Positions 16,127 to 24,406 of a DNA stretch of 64,000 nt are shown in pieces. Position 1 is the first letter of the stretch, and the number at the start of each line of letters is the position of its first letter. Where the stretch lies: assembly GCA_035524315.1 (NCBI GenBank), contig DATKPD010000078.1:183871-247870 (forward strand), in the 5' to 3' direction. Position numbers and translations under genes: made by a program. The notes under the pieces were generated by a model that worked only from the letters and a program-made list of their open reading frames with translations, did no database searches and was not told where the DNA came from. This DNA is from BOG-938 sp035524315 (lineage in GTDB: Bacteria; Pseudomonadota; Alphaproteobacteria; Caulobacterales; Caulobacteraceae).

Positions 16127-16954
16127 ATGGCCCAACACTCCACCTGGCAAGGCCACCTCAAGCTTTCGCTCGTCACCTGTCCCGTGGCGCTCTACGCAGC
16201 GACCGACGCGGGCGGCGAGGTGCATTTCAACCTGATCAATCCCGCCACCCACAACCGCATCCGCATGCAGACCATCGACCCCGACACCGGCCCGGTCGAG
16301 CGGTCCAAGCTGGTCAAGGGCTACGAGGTGGCCAAGGGCGAATACATCCTGCTGAGCGACGACGAGATCCGCGCGGTGCGGCTGGAAAGCACCAAGACCA
16401 TCGACATCGACCGCTTTGTGCCGGCCGATGAGATCGACCGGCTGTACTGGGACACGCCCTACTACGTCGCGCCCGAGGGCAAGATGGCCCAGGAGCCGTT
16501 CGCTGTGGTGCGCGAGGCCATGCGTCGCTCGGGCCAGATCGCCATCGGCCGCGTGGTGATCGGGGTGCGCGAACGCATCCTGGCGCTGGAGCCGCGGGGC
16601 AAGGGCATACTGGCCTACACCCTGCGCACGGAAGACGAGGTGCGCCAGTCGTCCGACGTCTTCGCCGGCATCGCCGCCGTCGAGCCCGATCCGGAGATGA
16701 TCGACATCGCCGAAAAGATCATCGCCCAGCGCAAAGGCCCGTTCGACCCAGCCAAGTTCGTCGACCGCTATGAAGAGGCGCTTCGGGCTCTGATCGAGCG
16801 CAAGAAGAAGGGCCACAAGGTCCAGGCCGTGGCGGAGCCGGAAGACACCAATGTGGTCGACCTGATGGCGGCGCTGCGCGCCAGCCTGGAGGGCAAGGCC
16901 AAGACCGTCGCGCCGGCCAAGAAAGCCCGCAAGCTCTCGCGCAAGGCCGGCTGA
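16127..16954 (+). CDS. ku: Ku: DNA end-binding protein of non-homologous end joining
   Basis: A 275-residue bacterial Ku. The N terminus HSTWQGHLKLSLVTCPVALY is the standard Ku opening, and the ring core contains VKGYEVAKGEYILLSDDE and WDTPYYVAPEGKMAQEPF. Homodimeric Ku encircles broken DNA ends and recruits LigD, which is encoded divergently 149 bases away. The C-terminal lysine-rich tail (KAKTVAPAKKARKLSRKAG) is typical and helps DNA threading and ligase contact. Single copy in this window. A near-consensus EcfG promoter lies upstream. Confidence 0.95.
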   Translation: MAQHSTWQGHLKLSLVTCPVALYAATDAGGEVHFNLINPATHNRIRMQTIDPDTGPVERSKLVKGYEVAKGEYILLSDDEIRAVRLESTKTIDIDRFVPADEIDRLYWDTPYYVAPEGKMAQEPFAVVREAMRRSGQIAIGRVVIGVRERILALEPRGKGILAYTLRTEDEVRQSSDVFAGIAAVEPDPEMIDIAEKIIAQRKGPFDPAKFVDRYEEALRALIERKKKGHKVQAVAEPEDTNVVDLMAALRASLEGKAKTVAPAKKARKLSRKAG

Positions 16955-17040
16955 ACCTCTAGGAATTCCAAGGCCAGATGGTAAGCCTGCCGGGCTGACG
17001 CCAACGATCAGCCTCGTCCCACGCGCGGAGGAAACAGCCC

Positions 17041-18036
17041 ATGAGAAGCCCCCTTGTCGCGACCGTGGCCGTCGCCCTTGGCGCGGTGGCGTTGGCGGCC
17101 GGTGCGCCGGCCCGTCCCGCGGCCGCCCAGGTGACCCAGACCCGCGACCAGATCCTGTTCTACACCCAGGCCTGGACCGGCGAGCGCTTCCCCGACGGCC
17201 GGCCCAAACTGTCCGACGACCTGTTGAAGCGCGCTCTCGACATCTCGATTGAGGACCTGTGGGGCTACCTGCGCGACAAGGGCTTCGTGAACCAGTACGA
17301 GCAGGGCTGGAAGGCGCTGCACATCGACAAGCCCTTCGCCGGGCGCGCCGTCACCACCCAGTACCTGCCGATGCGGCCGGACATGGCCCAGGCGATGCAC
17401 GACGAGGGTGTCAAGGAAGGCCGCGCCAATCTGTCCAACAACGGCTGGCCGATCGCCATGCTGGACAAGGGCGACCTGTGGATCGTCGACGGCTACGGCA
17501 AGATCGTCCAGGGCACGATCATCGGCTCGAACCTGGGCAACGCCATCGCAGCCAAGGAAGGCCCGGGCGGCGGCTTCGTATTCGACGCGGCCATACGCGA
17601 CCAGGCCGAGAACCGCGAGATCCCCGACTTCAACGGCTTCTACCGTGAGGAGGACCCCGGCAGCTGGGCCCAGATGCAGCTGGTCAGCGTCAACGCCCCG
17701 ATCCACATCGGCCGCGCCACGGTGCTGCCGGGCGACATGGTGCTGGCCAAGCCCGAGGGGGTGCTGGTGATCCCGGCCTATCTGGCAGAGGACGCCATCA
17801 GCAACGCCGAATTTACCGGTCTTGAGGACGCGTACAACTTCGAGCTCAACAAGTCGGGGGCCAACGGCGCCGCCTTCGAGGGCGGCTGGAGCCCGGACAA
17901 GTACGAGGGCCTGCGCAAGTACGTCGCCGCCCATCCCAAGCTGCTCAAGATGAGCCAGGCGGAATTCGACAAGCTGCTGGCCCAGCGCGTCGCCCGCCTG
18001 AGCAAGCCGGCGGCGGGCTGGACTCCCGGCGGATAA
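17041..18036 (+). CDS. Exported RraA/HMG-aldolase-like protein, long form
   Basis: A 331-residue protein with a Sec signal peptide (cleavage near RPAAAQ, about residue 29) and an RraA-like fold. Members of this family are either RNase E regulators or divalent-metal aldolases such as 4-hydroxy-4-methyl-2-oxoglutarate aldolase. The family motif ending in R-D is visible as GGGFVFDAAIRDQAE, and VLPGDMVLAKPEGVLVIP matches the later conserved segment. Export rules out regulation of RNase E. It is longer than usual, with an extra N-terminal helical region and about 70 extra C-terminal residues. GGAGGA precedes the ATG. Substrate unknown; a second exported member is encoded at 23159-23896. Confidence 0.72.
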   Translation: MRSPLVATVAVALGAVALAAGAPARPAAAQVTQTRDQILFYTQAWTGERFPDGRPKLSDDLLKRALDISIEDLWGYLRDKGFVNQYEQGWKALHIDKPFAGRAVTTQYLPMRPDMAQAMHDEGVKEGRANLSNNGWPIAMLDKGDLWIVDGYGKIVQGTIIGSNLGNAIAAKEGPGGGFVFDAAIRDQAENREIPDFNGFYREEDPGSWAQMQLVSVNAPIHIGRATVLPGDMVLAKPEGVLVIPAYLAEDAISNAEFTGLEDAYNFELNKSGANGAAFEGGWSPDKYEGLRKYVAAHPKLLKMSQAEFDKLLAQRVARLSKPAAGWTPGG

Positions 18037-18117
18037 ATCGGAATTGAGCGCAAGAGCCGGAGCGTCCGGGCCGCTATATCGGGGCAAGGTGGTCCGGTTG
18101 GACGCACCGAGGTTTCC

Positions 18118-19218
18118 ATGACGCGCGCAATCGCCCACGCCCACACCGACCAGACCGGAACGGATCGGCGGGGCCAGACCGCCCACGACCCGCGCTGGGC
18201 GCGCGTGGTGGCGCGCGACCGTTCGGCCGACGGCCAGTTCTGGTATTCCGTGGCGACCACCGGTATCTACTGCCGTCCATCATGCCCTTCACGCACCGCC
18301 AATCCGGCCAACGTGCGGCTGCACGACACGCTCGCCGCCGCCCGCGCCACCGGCTTTCGCCCCTGCAAGCGATGCCACCCGGAGGACGCCTCTGCGGACG
18401 CTCACACGGCAAGCCTGGTCGCCCAGGCGTGCCGACTGATCGAGCGCAGCGAGGAGCCGCCCTCGCTCGATGATCTGGCCGGCGCGGTTGGCCTCACCGG
18501 GCCTTATTTCCACCGCCTGTTCAAGGCGGCCACCGGCCTGACGCCCAAGGCCTACGCCGACGCCCGCCGCGCGGGCCGGGCGCGCGACGCCCTCGCCGCG
18601 GGCGCGCCCGTCACCCAGGCGCTGCACGAGGCCGGCTTCGGCTCCAGCGGGCGCTTCTATGAAAAGGCTGACGCGATGCTGGGCATGAAACCCAAGCGCT
18701 ACCGGGCCGGCGGCGCAGGCGAGACCCTGCGCTTCGCCGTGGGCCAAACCTCGCTCGGCGCGATCCTGGTCGCCTCCAGCCCGATCGGCGTGGCGGCCAT
18801 CTTCCTGGGCGACGATCCGCAGGCGCTGATCGACCAGTTGCATGACCGCTTCCCCAGGGCCGAACTTGTCGGCGCCGACGCCGACTATGAACGCGTGGTG
18901 GCCCAGGTGGTGGGCTTCGTCGAACGACCCGGCGTAAACCTCGACCTGCCCCTCGACATTCGCGGCACGGCCTTCCAGCAGCGCGTCTGGCAGGCGCTGC
19001 GCCGGATTCCGCCGGGCGCGACCGCAAGCTACGCCGACATCGCCCGCGCCATCGGCGCGCCACAAGCGGTGCGCGCGGTCGGGCGCGCGTGCGGCGCCAA
19101 TCCCATCGGCCTGGCCATTCCGTGTCACCGCGTGGTGCGCGCCGACGGCGCCTTGTCGGGCTACGCCTGGGGCCTGGAGCGCAAGCGCGCGCTGATCGAC
19201 CGCGAAGCCAAAAGCTGA
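18118..19218 (+). CDS. ada: Ada: methylation repair protein and regulator
   Basis: A 366-residue Ada with all expected parts. The N-terminal zinc domain has the four cysteines in GIYCRPSCPSR and FRPCKRC, the first accepting methyl groups from phosphotriesters. A central AraC-type helix-turn-helix follows (SLDDLAGAVGLTGPYFHRLF). The C-terminal O6-alkylguanine transferase carries the active-site motif IPCHRVVR. When methylated, Ada activates alkylation-repair genes; no alkB or alkA lies beside it. It ends 5 bases from the convergent GH2 gene. All key cysteines are present. Confidence 0.95.
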   Translation: MTRAIAHAHTDQTGTDRRGQTAHDPRWARVVARDRSADGQFWYSVATTGIYCRPSCPSRTANPANVRLHDTLAAARATGFRPCKRCHPEDASADAHTASLVAQACRLIERSEEPPSLDDLAGAVGLTGPYFHRLFKAATGLTPKAYADARRAGRARDALAAGAPVTQALHEAGFGSSGRFYEKADAMLGMKPKRYRAGGAGETLRFAVGQTSLGAILVASSPIGVAAIFLGDDPQALIDQLHDRFPRAELVGADADYERVVAQVVGFVERPGVNLDLPLDIRGTAFQQRVWQALRRIPPGATASYADIARAIGAPQAVRAVGRACGANPIGLAIPCHRVVRADGALSGYAWGLERKRALIDREAKS

Positions 19219-19223
19219 GGGGC

Positions 19224-21827
19224 TCAATCGAGGCGGATGCGCAATCGCTCGCCGCGCAGGGGCGTGGCCACGACCTCGACGCTCACCATCCCCGCGCGGC
19301 CCGTCGGCCTGACAATGGCTTGCGCGACCCCATGGAAGGTGCGGCAGAACGGGTCGCGGAAACTCTCCAGCCCGCGAGGGTTGGCCGAGCCCGCCGCCGC
19401 CAGTTCGGCCGGGCCCGAGACCTTGAACGCCAAGGGAACCATCGCGTCGGGGCACAGCCGCCCTCGCTCGTCGAGCACCTCGGCGACGACATAGGCAAGG
19501 TCCTGGCGCGAGCGCCCCACCGCGCCGGGCTCCTGCGTCAGGCGCACGCGCGCCGGAGGGCCGGCGGTCGCCAAGCTCTGCCGCCCGATCTCGCGCCCCT
19601 GGCTGAACGCCACGGCGATCAGTTCGCCCGGCGCATAGGGGACGGCGAACTCGGCCTTGAGTTTGTCGGCGGGCGTCAGGGGGCGGCGGCCGATCTCGCG
19701 CCCATTGAGCGACAGGCGCACCTCGTCGCCCCCGCTGTAGGCCCGCACGGTCAGCGTCTGGCCCTCGGCCTGCGGCCAGGTCCAGCTCTTGAGCTCGTCA
19801 TGCCAGCCCCAACTGCCGACCTGCTCGACCATGCCGTCGGGGAGCGGCCGCTGCACCAGCAACTCCAGGGGGCTGCGCCCCCACAACACGTCGCGGTAAA
19901 AGGACTGGGGTTTGGGCCGGCCGGTCAGGTCCAGGTCGCCGCAGCCCGACACGAAGGCCGGATAGTTCCATAGGAAGATGGTCAGGGCGCGCTCCGGGGG
20001 CAGGACATCGCCCGCCCCGCGCAATTGGGAGGAGCCCGAGCCGACTTCGCCGATGTAGTCGATCCCGGTCCAGGCGAAGTCGCCGATCACCCACGGATAG
20101 GCCTGCACCTTGCGCCATGCGTCGTGCATGAACTGCGCGCACTGCTCGGTCCCCACCACGATCAGGCCGGGATCAGCCGCGCGCTCGGCCTCGTAGACCG
20201 AGGCCATGTAGTTGTAGCCGGCCACGTCTAACCCCTGTCGCGCCGCGGCGGCGCGAGCGCCAAAGACGCCAGGCGCCAGGGCCTCGGTGACCGGCCGGCT
20301 GGGATCGAGCGCCCGCACGGCGTCGCGCAGGGCGGCGGCGATCTCGACCCCGCGCGGCGTGGCGCATTCGGGAATCTCGTTGCCGAGGCTCCATAGGATC
20401 ACCGACGGACGGTTACGGTCGCGGCGCACGCCCGCCGCCAGGTCGTCCTTCCAATGGTCGGCGAAATAGCGGGCGTAGTCATCGGCGCGCTTGGGCGTCT
20501 CCCAGGCGTCGAAGAACTCGTCGATCACCAGCAGGCCCAGTTCGTCGCAAGCGTCCATCAGGGCCGGCGAATGGGCGTTGTGAGAACAGCGGACGGCGTT
20601 GAAACCCTTGGCCTTGAGCAATTCGACCTTGCGCCGCTCGGCCCGCGCGATGGCCACCGCGCCCAGCAGGCCGTTGTCGTGGTGCAGGCACGCGCCCTTG
20701 AGCTTGACCGGCTCGCCATTGATCCTTAGCCCCGCCTCAGCGTCGAGTGCGATGGCGCGCACGCCGAAACGCACGCTGTCGCGATCTTCCGGCTGGCCCT
20801 CGGCCTGGACCCACGCCTCCAGCCGGTACAGCGCGGGATGATCTGGCGACCACAGGATCGGATCGGGCAGGGTCAGGGTCAGGCGCGCCACGCTCACGGC
20901 GTCGGGCTCCAGAACCGCCGCCTGGCCGGCGCCGGCGAGCACGCGGCCGTCGGGGCCGGAAACGGCGATCTGCACCTGGCATGGCGGCTGGCCCGCCGTG
21001 CGGTTCTCGACCTCGACCGACACCTCCAGCCGGGCCAAGCCGGGCGCGATCTCGGTCACGATCACCGTCACCCCGTCCTTGGGCAGGCGCACAGGTCCGG
21101 TCACGGCCAGCCCCACGCCGCGATAGAGGCCGGCGCCGCAATACCAGCGCGCGGTCTTGCCTTCATTGCGCACCCGCACCGCCAGTACGTTGTCGCCAGG
21201 GCGCAGCGTCGCGGTCAGGTCGACCACGAACGGCGTGAAATCATTGAAATGGGAGGCGAGCGGCGCGCCGTTAAGCCACACGTCCGCCAGCATGAAGGCC
21301 CCGTCGAAGCGCAACTCGACCTGACTGTTCGGGGCCAGATCCGGCAGGGCGAAATGCTTGCGGTACCAGCCGGTCCCGCCGACCGTCCAGCCGGAGTCGA
21401 AACCGGTGACGCTGGCCGCGGCGTCGAACGGCCCGACCTTGAGCGGCGGACCGCGCGGCCCTTCGGCCAAGACTTGCGGCGCCAACCATTGGCCGGGCGG
21501 CAGGGGCCGCGCGACCGGATTCCAGAGGGCTGCGGGCGGGGCCCAATCATCGGCGCGGGCCGGATTGCCGGGCAGGTCCTCGATGCTCCAGTCGTGCGGT
21601 AGGTCGAGCCGCCGCCAGCCGCTGTCATCCAGGTCGGCCGCTTCGCCGCCGGCCAAGTCGCCGCGCCAGAACCGCCAGTCGTCGTCGAACGGCCTTAAGC
21701 GCGGCGGCGCTTGCAGGGCGCGGGCGGCGGCGGGCGGCGGAGCTTCACAGGCAATCATGGAGCCGGCGGCCGCGTGGCCCAGAAACCGGCGCCGGCTCAG
21801 CGCTTTGCCGCTTCGCGTCTTTCGCAT
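19224..21827 (-). CDS. Tat-exported glycoside hydrolase family 2 (beta-galactosidase-like)
   Basis: An 867-residue GH2 enzyme. A twin-arginine signal (LSRRRFLGHAAAGS) leads into the sugar-binding jelly roll (FDDDWRFWRGDL, WRRLDLPHDWSIEDLP), an immunoglobulin-like domain, and the catalytic barrel with the acid/base motif LWSLGNEIPEC and a probable nucleophile in VVGTEQCAQF. The C-terminal region (WGWHDELKSWTW, DEVRLSLNGREIG) is a DUF4982-type domain. The family cleaves beta-galactosides, beta-mannosides or glucuronides; specificity cannot be read here. The ATG at 21827 places the Tat signal at the start. It is divergent from a secreted GDSL esterase, suggesting joint glycan breakdown. Confidence 0.9.
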   Translation of the reverse strand: MRKTRSGKALSRRRFLGHAAAGSMIACEAPPPAAARALQAPPRLRPFDDDWRFWRGDLAGGEAADLDDSGWRRLDLPHDWSIEDLPGNPARADDWAPPAALWNPVARPLPPGQWLAPQVLAEGPRGPPLKVGPFDAAASVTGFDSGWTVGGTGWYRKHFALPDLAPNSQVELRFDGAFMLADVWLNGAPLASHFNDFTPFVVDLTATLRPGDNVLAVRVRNEGKTARWYCGAGLYRGVGLAVTGPVRLPKDGVTVIVTEIAPGLARLEVSVEVENRTAGQPPCQVQIAVSGPDGRVLAGAGQAAVLEPDAVSVARLTLTLPDPILWSPDHPALYRLEAWVQAEGQPEDRDSVRFGVRAIALDAEAGLRINGEPVKLKGACLHHDNGLLGAVAIARAERRKVELLKAKGFNAVRCSHNAHSPALMDACDELGLLVIDEFFDAWETPKRADDYARYFADHWKDDLAAGVRRDRNRPSVILWSLGNEIPECATPRGVEIAAALRDAVRALDPSRPVTEALAPGVFGARAAAARQGLDVAGYNYMASVYEAERAADPGLIVVGTEQCAQFMHDAWRKVQAYPWVIGDFAWTGIDYIGEVGSGSSQLRGAGDVLPPERALTIFLWNYPAFVSGCGDLDLTGRPKPQSFYRDVLWGRSPLELLVQRPLPDGMVEQVGSWGWHDELKSWTWPQAEGQTLTVRAYSGGDEVRLSLNGREIGRRPLTPADKLKAEFAVPYAPGELIAVAFSQGREIGRQSLATAGPPARVRLTQEPGAVGRSRQDLAYVVAEVLDERGRLCPDAMVPLAFKVSGPAELAAAGSANPRGLESFRDPFCRTFHGVAQAIVRPTGRAGMVSVEVVATPLRGERLRIRLD

Positions 21828-21918
21828 CTCGCCCTGTTCCGCTGGGTCGGCTAGGACGAAAAGATCTACAGGACCTTTGTTCTGCGGTCCCCGGCCTTTG
21901 CCCGTTCGAGCGTACGCC

Positions 21919-23136
21919 ATGTTGCGATGCCTTATGATCGGCGTTTTGTCGGCCCTCGCCGGCGCGGGGTTCGCCGAGGCGCAAACGACTAAAAGCTGGA
22001 TCGGGTCATGGGCGGCGGCGCCCTACGCCGTCGGTCGCGGCGAGCCGTTCGCCGGCCGAACCCTTCGCCAGGTGGTGCGCCTCAGCGCCGGCGGATCGCA
22101 GGTGCGACTTCGGCTCAGCAACGAATTCGGATCCTCGCCGCTGACCGTCGGCGCGGCGCATGTCGCCCTGGCCGACGCCGATGGCGCGGTCTTGCCGGGG
22201 ACCGACCGGACGGTGACCTTTTCCGGCGCGGAGTCGGCGGTGATCGGGCCCGGCGCGCCTCTGATCAGCGACCCGGTGGACTTGGCCGCCCTGCCGCTCG
22301 CGCGCCTGGTCATAAGCCTATTTCTGCCCGCGGCGGCGGGGCCGTGCACCTGTCACGGCGCGGGTCTGGCGACGGGCTATCTGTCAGCCCCCGGCGACTT
22401 CACCGGCGCGGAAGCCTTCACGCCGGACTCGACCTTCACCGTGCGCCCGTTCTTGACCGGGGTGGACGTGAGCGCAAGCGCGGGCGGCCAGACCATCGTC
22501 GCCTTGGGCGATTCCCTGACCGACGGCGTCAGCTCCACGCGGGACGCCGACCGGCGCTGGCCCGACCGGCTCGCCGAACGGCTGGCGACGCGCGGGGGGC
22601 GACCGGCGCTGGGCGTGATCGACCTGGGCATCGGCGGCAACCAGGTGCTGGCCGAGCACACCGGCCCCAGCGCCCTGGCCCGGTTCGACCGCGACGTGCT
22701 GGCGGCGCCGGGCGCGGCCTATCTGATCCTGTTTGAGGGCATCAATGACTTGGGTTTCGAGCCTAAGCCGCCGGCGGACGCCGCGCCAGAGCCGGCGCCT
22801 GCGCCCTCGCCCACCGCGCTGGCCGTGATGGCCGCCGACCGGCAGATCATCGTTCGCGCCCACTCGCATGGGATCAAGGTCTTCGGCGCGACGCTGACGC
22901 CTTATCAGGGCTCGTTTCTATACACGGCGCAGGGCGAGATCGACCGCCAGGCGATCAACGCCTGGATCCGCGCCTCAGGGGCATTCGACGGGGTGATCGA
23001 CTTCGACCGGGCGTGGAGCGACCCCGACAATCCCGGCCGGCTGCTGCCCGCGTTCGACGCCGGGGATCATCTGCACGGCGACGACGCGGGCTACCGGGCC
23101 CTGGGCGACGCGGTCGGTCTCAGCCTGTTCCGCTGA
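21919..23136 (+). CDS. Secreted SGNH/GDSL-family hydrolase
   Basis: A 405-residue exported esterase. The signal peptide (MLRCLMIGVLSALAGAGFAEAQ) is followed by an N-terminal beta domain of about 170 residues (SWIGSWAAAPYAVG) that is typical of this SGNH subfamily. Catalytic blocks follow: GDSLTDG (nucleophile serine), GIGGNQV (oxyanion glycine), GINDLG (oxyanion asparagine) and the C-terminal DHLHGDDAGY with Asp and His. Such enzymes often remove acetyl groups from polysaccharides, so the divergent GH2 glycosidase is a plausible partner. An in-frame extension to 21358 overlaps GH2 and lacks coding character. ATG at 21934 is a second possible start. Confidence 0.88.
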   Translation: MLRCLMIGVLSALAGAGFAEAQTTKSWIGSWAAAPYAVGRGEPFAGRTLRQVVRLSAGGSQVRLRLSNEFGSSPLTVGAAHVALADADGAVLPGTDRTVTFSGAESAVIGPGAPLISDPVDLAALPLARLVISLFLPAAAGPCTCHGAGLATGYLSAPGDFTGAEAFTPDSTFTVRPFLTGVDVSASAGGQTIVALGDSLTDGVSSTRDADRRWPDRLAERLATRGGRPALGVIDLGIGGNQVLAEHTGPSALARFDRDVLAAPGAAYLILFEGINDLGFEPKPPADAAPEPAPAPSPTALAVMAADRQIIVRAHSHGIKVFGATLTPYQGSFLYTAQGEIDRQAINAWIRASGAFDGVIDFDRAWSDPDNPGRLLPAFDAGDHLHGDDAGYRALGDAVGLSLFR

Positions 23137-23158
23137 GCCGCCGCGCCGGCCGATAGAC

Positions 23159-23896
23159 CTAGATACGGCCGAACTTTTCGACCGCTTCCTTCAGCGAGTG
23201 GTACTTCTCGATGTAGGGGATGGTGCTGTGCTCGATGAAATCGAGCTCCTGCGCCTTCTTCAGCACCTCGGCGGCCTTCTCCTGCGGCACCACCACCACG
23301 CCGTCCATGTCGGCGACGATGATGTCGTTGGCGTTGACCTTGATGCCGTCGCACACCACCGGCACGTTGGCGCCGACGAAGCGATAGTGGCCGATGGTGG
23401 TCGACGGCACGATCGTGCGGCTGAACACCGGGAATTGGATCTTCGCGATCTGCGGCAGGTCGCGCACCCCGCCGTCGACCACCGCGCCGACAAACCCGCG
23501 CGACTTCATCGCAGTCGCCATCAGCCCGCCAATGCCGGCGAAGTTGTCGCCGTCAGGCAGCACCATGACGTAGACCGAACCGGGCGCGCCGGCGTCGATC
23601 GCGTCCAACATGCCCTGCGAGGCCTTGGCGCCTTCCTGGTGGTCTTCGCGCTTCATCTGTACGGTCAGCGCCCGGCCCGCGAACTTGGCCGTCGCCAGGG
23701 GCCGCATGGCATGGGACATGTAATTGCGCTGGCCGTAAAGCTGCTCCATGGCGTCAGCCACCGACGCCACCTCGACCATCTTGAAGCCCTCGACAATACT
23801 GTCGGTGGAGTCGGCCGCGCGCAGGGACTGCGGCGCCATCCAGCCGGCGCAGGCCACCAGCGCCATGGCGGCGAGGCTGATAAGCTTTTCTTTCAT
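23159..23896 (-). CDS. Exported RraA/HMG-aldolase-like protein, short form
   Basis: A 245-residue protein with a Sec signal peptide (MKEKLISLAAMALVACAGW, cleavage probably near LRA-ADS) and an RraA-like domain. The key family motif is intact: GFVGAVVDGGVRDLPQI, with the Arg-Asp pair that binds metal and substrate in the aldolases; DMDGVVVVPQEKA is the later conserved strand. The signal peptide argues for a periplasmic metal-dependent aldolase-like enzyme rather than an RNase E inhibitor. The ATG at 23896 is preceded by GGAGACAT. It is convergent with the GDSL esterase gene. It is not a duplicate of the longer exported RraA-like protein at 17041-18036, being quite divergent from it. Confidence 0.8.
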   Translation of the reverse strand: MKEKLISLAAMALVACAGWMAPQSLRAADSTDSIVEGFKMVEVASVADAMEQLYGQRNYMSHAMRPLATAKFAGRALTVQMKREDHQEGAKASQGMLDAIDAGAPGSVYVMVLPDGDNFAGIGGLMATAMKSRGFVGAVVDGGVRDLPQIAKIQFPVFSRTIVPSTTIGHYRFVGANVPVVCDGIKVNANDIIVADMDGVVVVPQEKAAEVLKKAQELDFIEHSTIPYIEKYHSLKEAVEKFGRI

Positions 23897-24082
23897 GATG
23901 TCTCCGTGGCGTTGATCGCGGTGTCCGGGCCTCTTAGCGCGCTTGGGCCGAATTGGCTCTGAGAGAAGCGCGCCCAAGGGCGACAGCTTGCAATTGTTCT
24001 CCGGCAGGCCCGGCCGCGCAAGAGCCATCCGGAAGACCGTGGCCGGGGCGGGCCTTCAACCGCGCCTCGCTTGGCGGCGGGC

Positions 24083-24107
24083 GGAACAGCGCACAGCCAC
24101 GCACGTT
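24083..24107 (+). promoter_or_regulatory. EcfG general-stress promoter (perfect) for the DUF1328 gene
   Basis: GGAAC (24083-24087), a 16-base spacer and CGTT (24104-24107) match the EcfG consensus exactly. The DUF1328 start codon lies 36 bases downstream. This is the second perfect site in the window. Confidence 0.8.
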
Positions 24108-24143
24108 ATATGTCCATCGATCTTCTTGGCTGGAGTTAGACCA

Positions 24144-24317
24144 ATGCTTGGTTGGGCTTTGACGTTTTTGATCTTGGCTTTAGTCGCCGGCTTTTTCGGA
24201 TTCTTCGCCCTGGCCGGGCTGGCGGCCTCGATCGCCAAAATCCTCTTCATGGTGTTCTTGGTTCTGCTGGTCGTGAGTTTCATCGCCCGCGCCTTGCGCG
24301 GCGGCTCTGTCGTCTAG
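24144..24317 (+). CDS. DUF1328 small membrane protein
   Basis: A 57-residue protein, MLGWALTFLILALVAGFFGF..., with two hydrophobic helices, the DUF1328 (YtjA-like) pattern. Function is unknown; members are small inner-membrane proteins often induced by stress. The ATG at 24144 follows GGAG by 8 bases; the longer in-frame start at 23943 adds non-family sequence that overlaps the promoter. A perfect EcfG promoter precedes it, as for the DUF3309 gene at 13127. Confidence 0.88.
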   Translation: MLGWALTFLILALVAGFFGFFALAGLAASIAKILFMVFLVLLVVSFIARALRGGSVV

Positions 24318-24406
24318 GGCCCGACCACTAGCCGAAGCGGCTCGGCGTGGGCGCCCAGCGGGAGACCGCGGCGCGCCAAGCCGGGCCGTTTTGCTACTGA
24401 GTGGAT

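Noticed and set aside
24318..24406. Terminator between DUF1328 and the GlnE fragment
   Set aside because: The hairpin AGCCG-AAG-CGGCT is only 5 pairs and has no T run; the larger GGCCCG/CGGGCC pairing has a very long loop.
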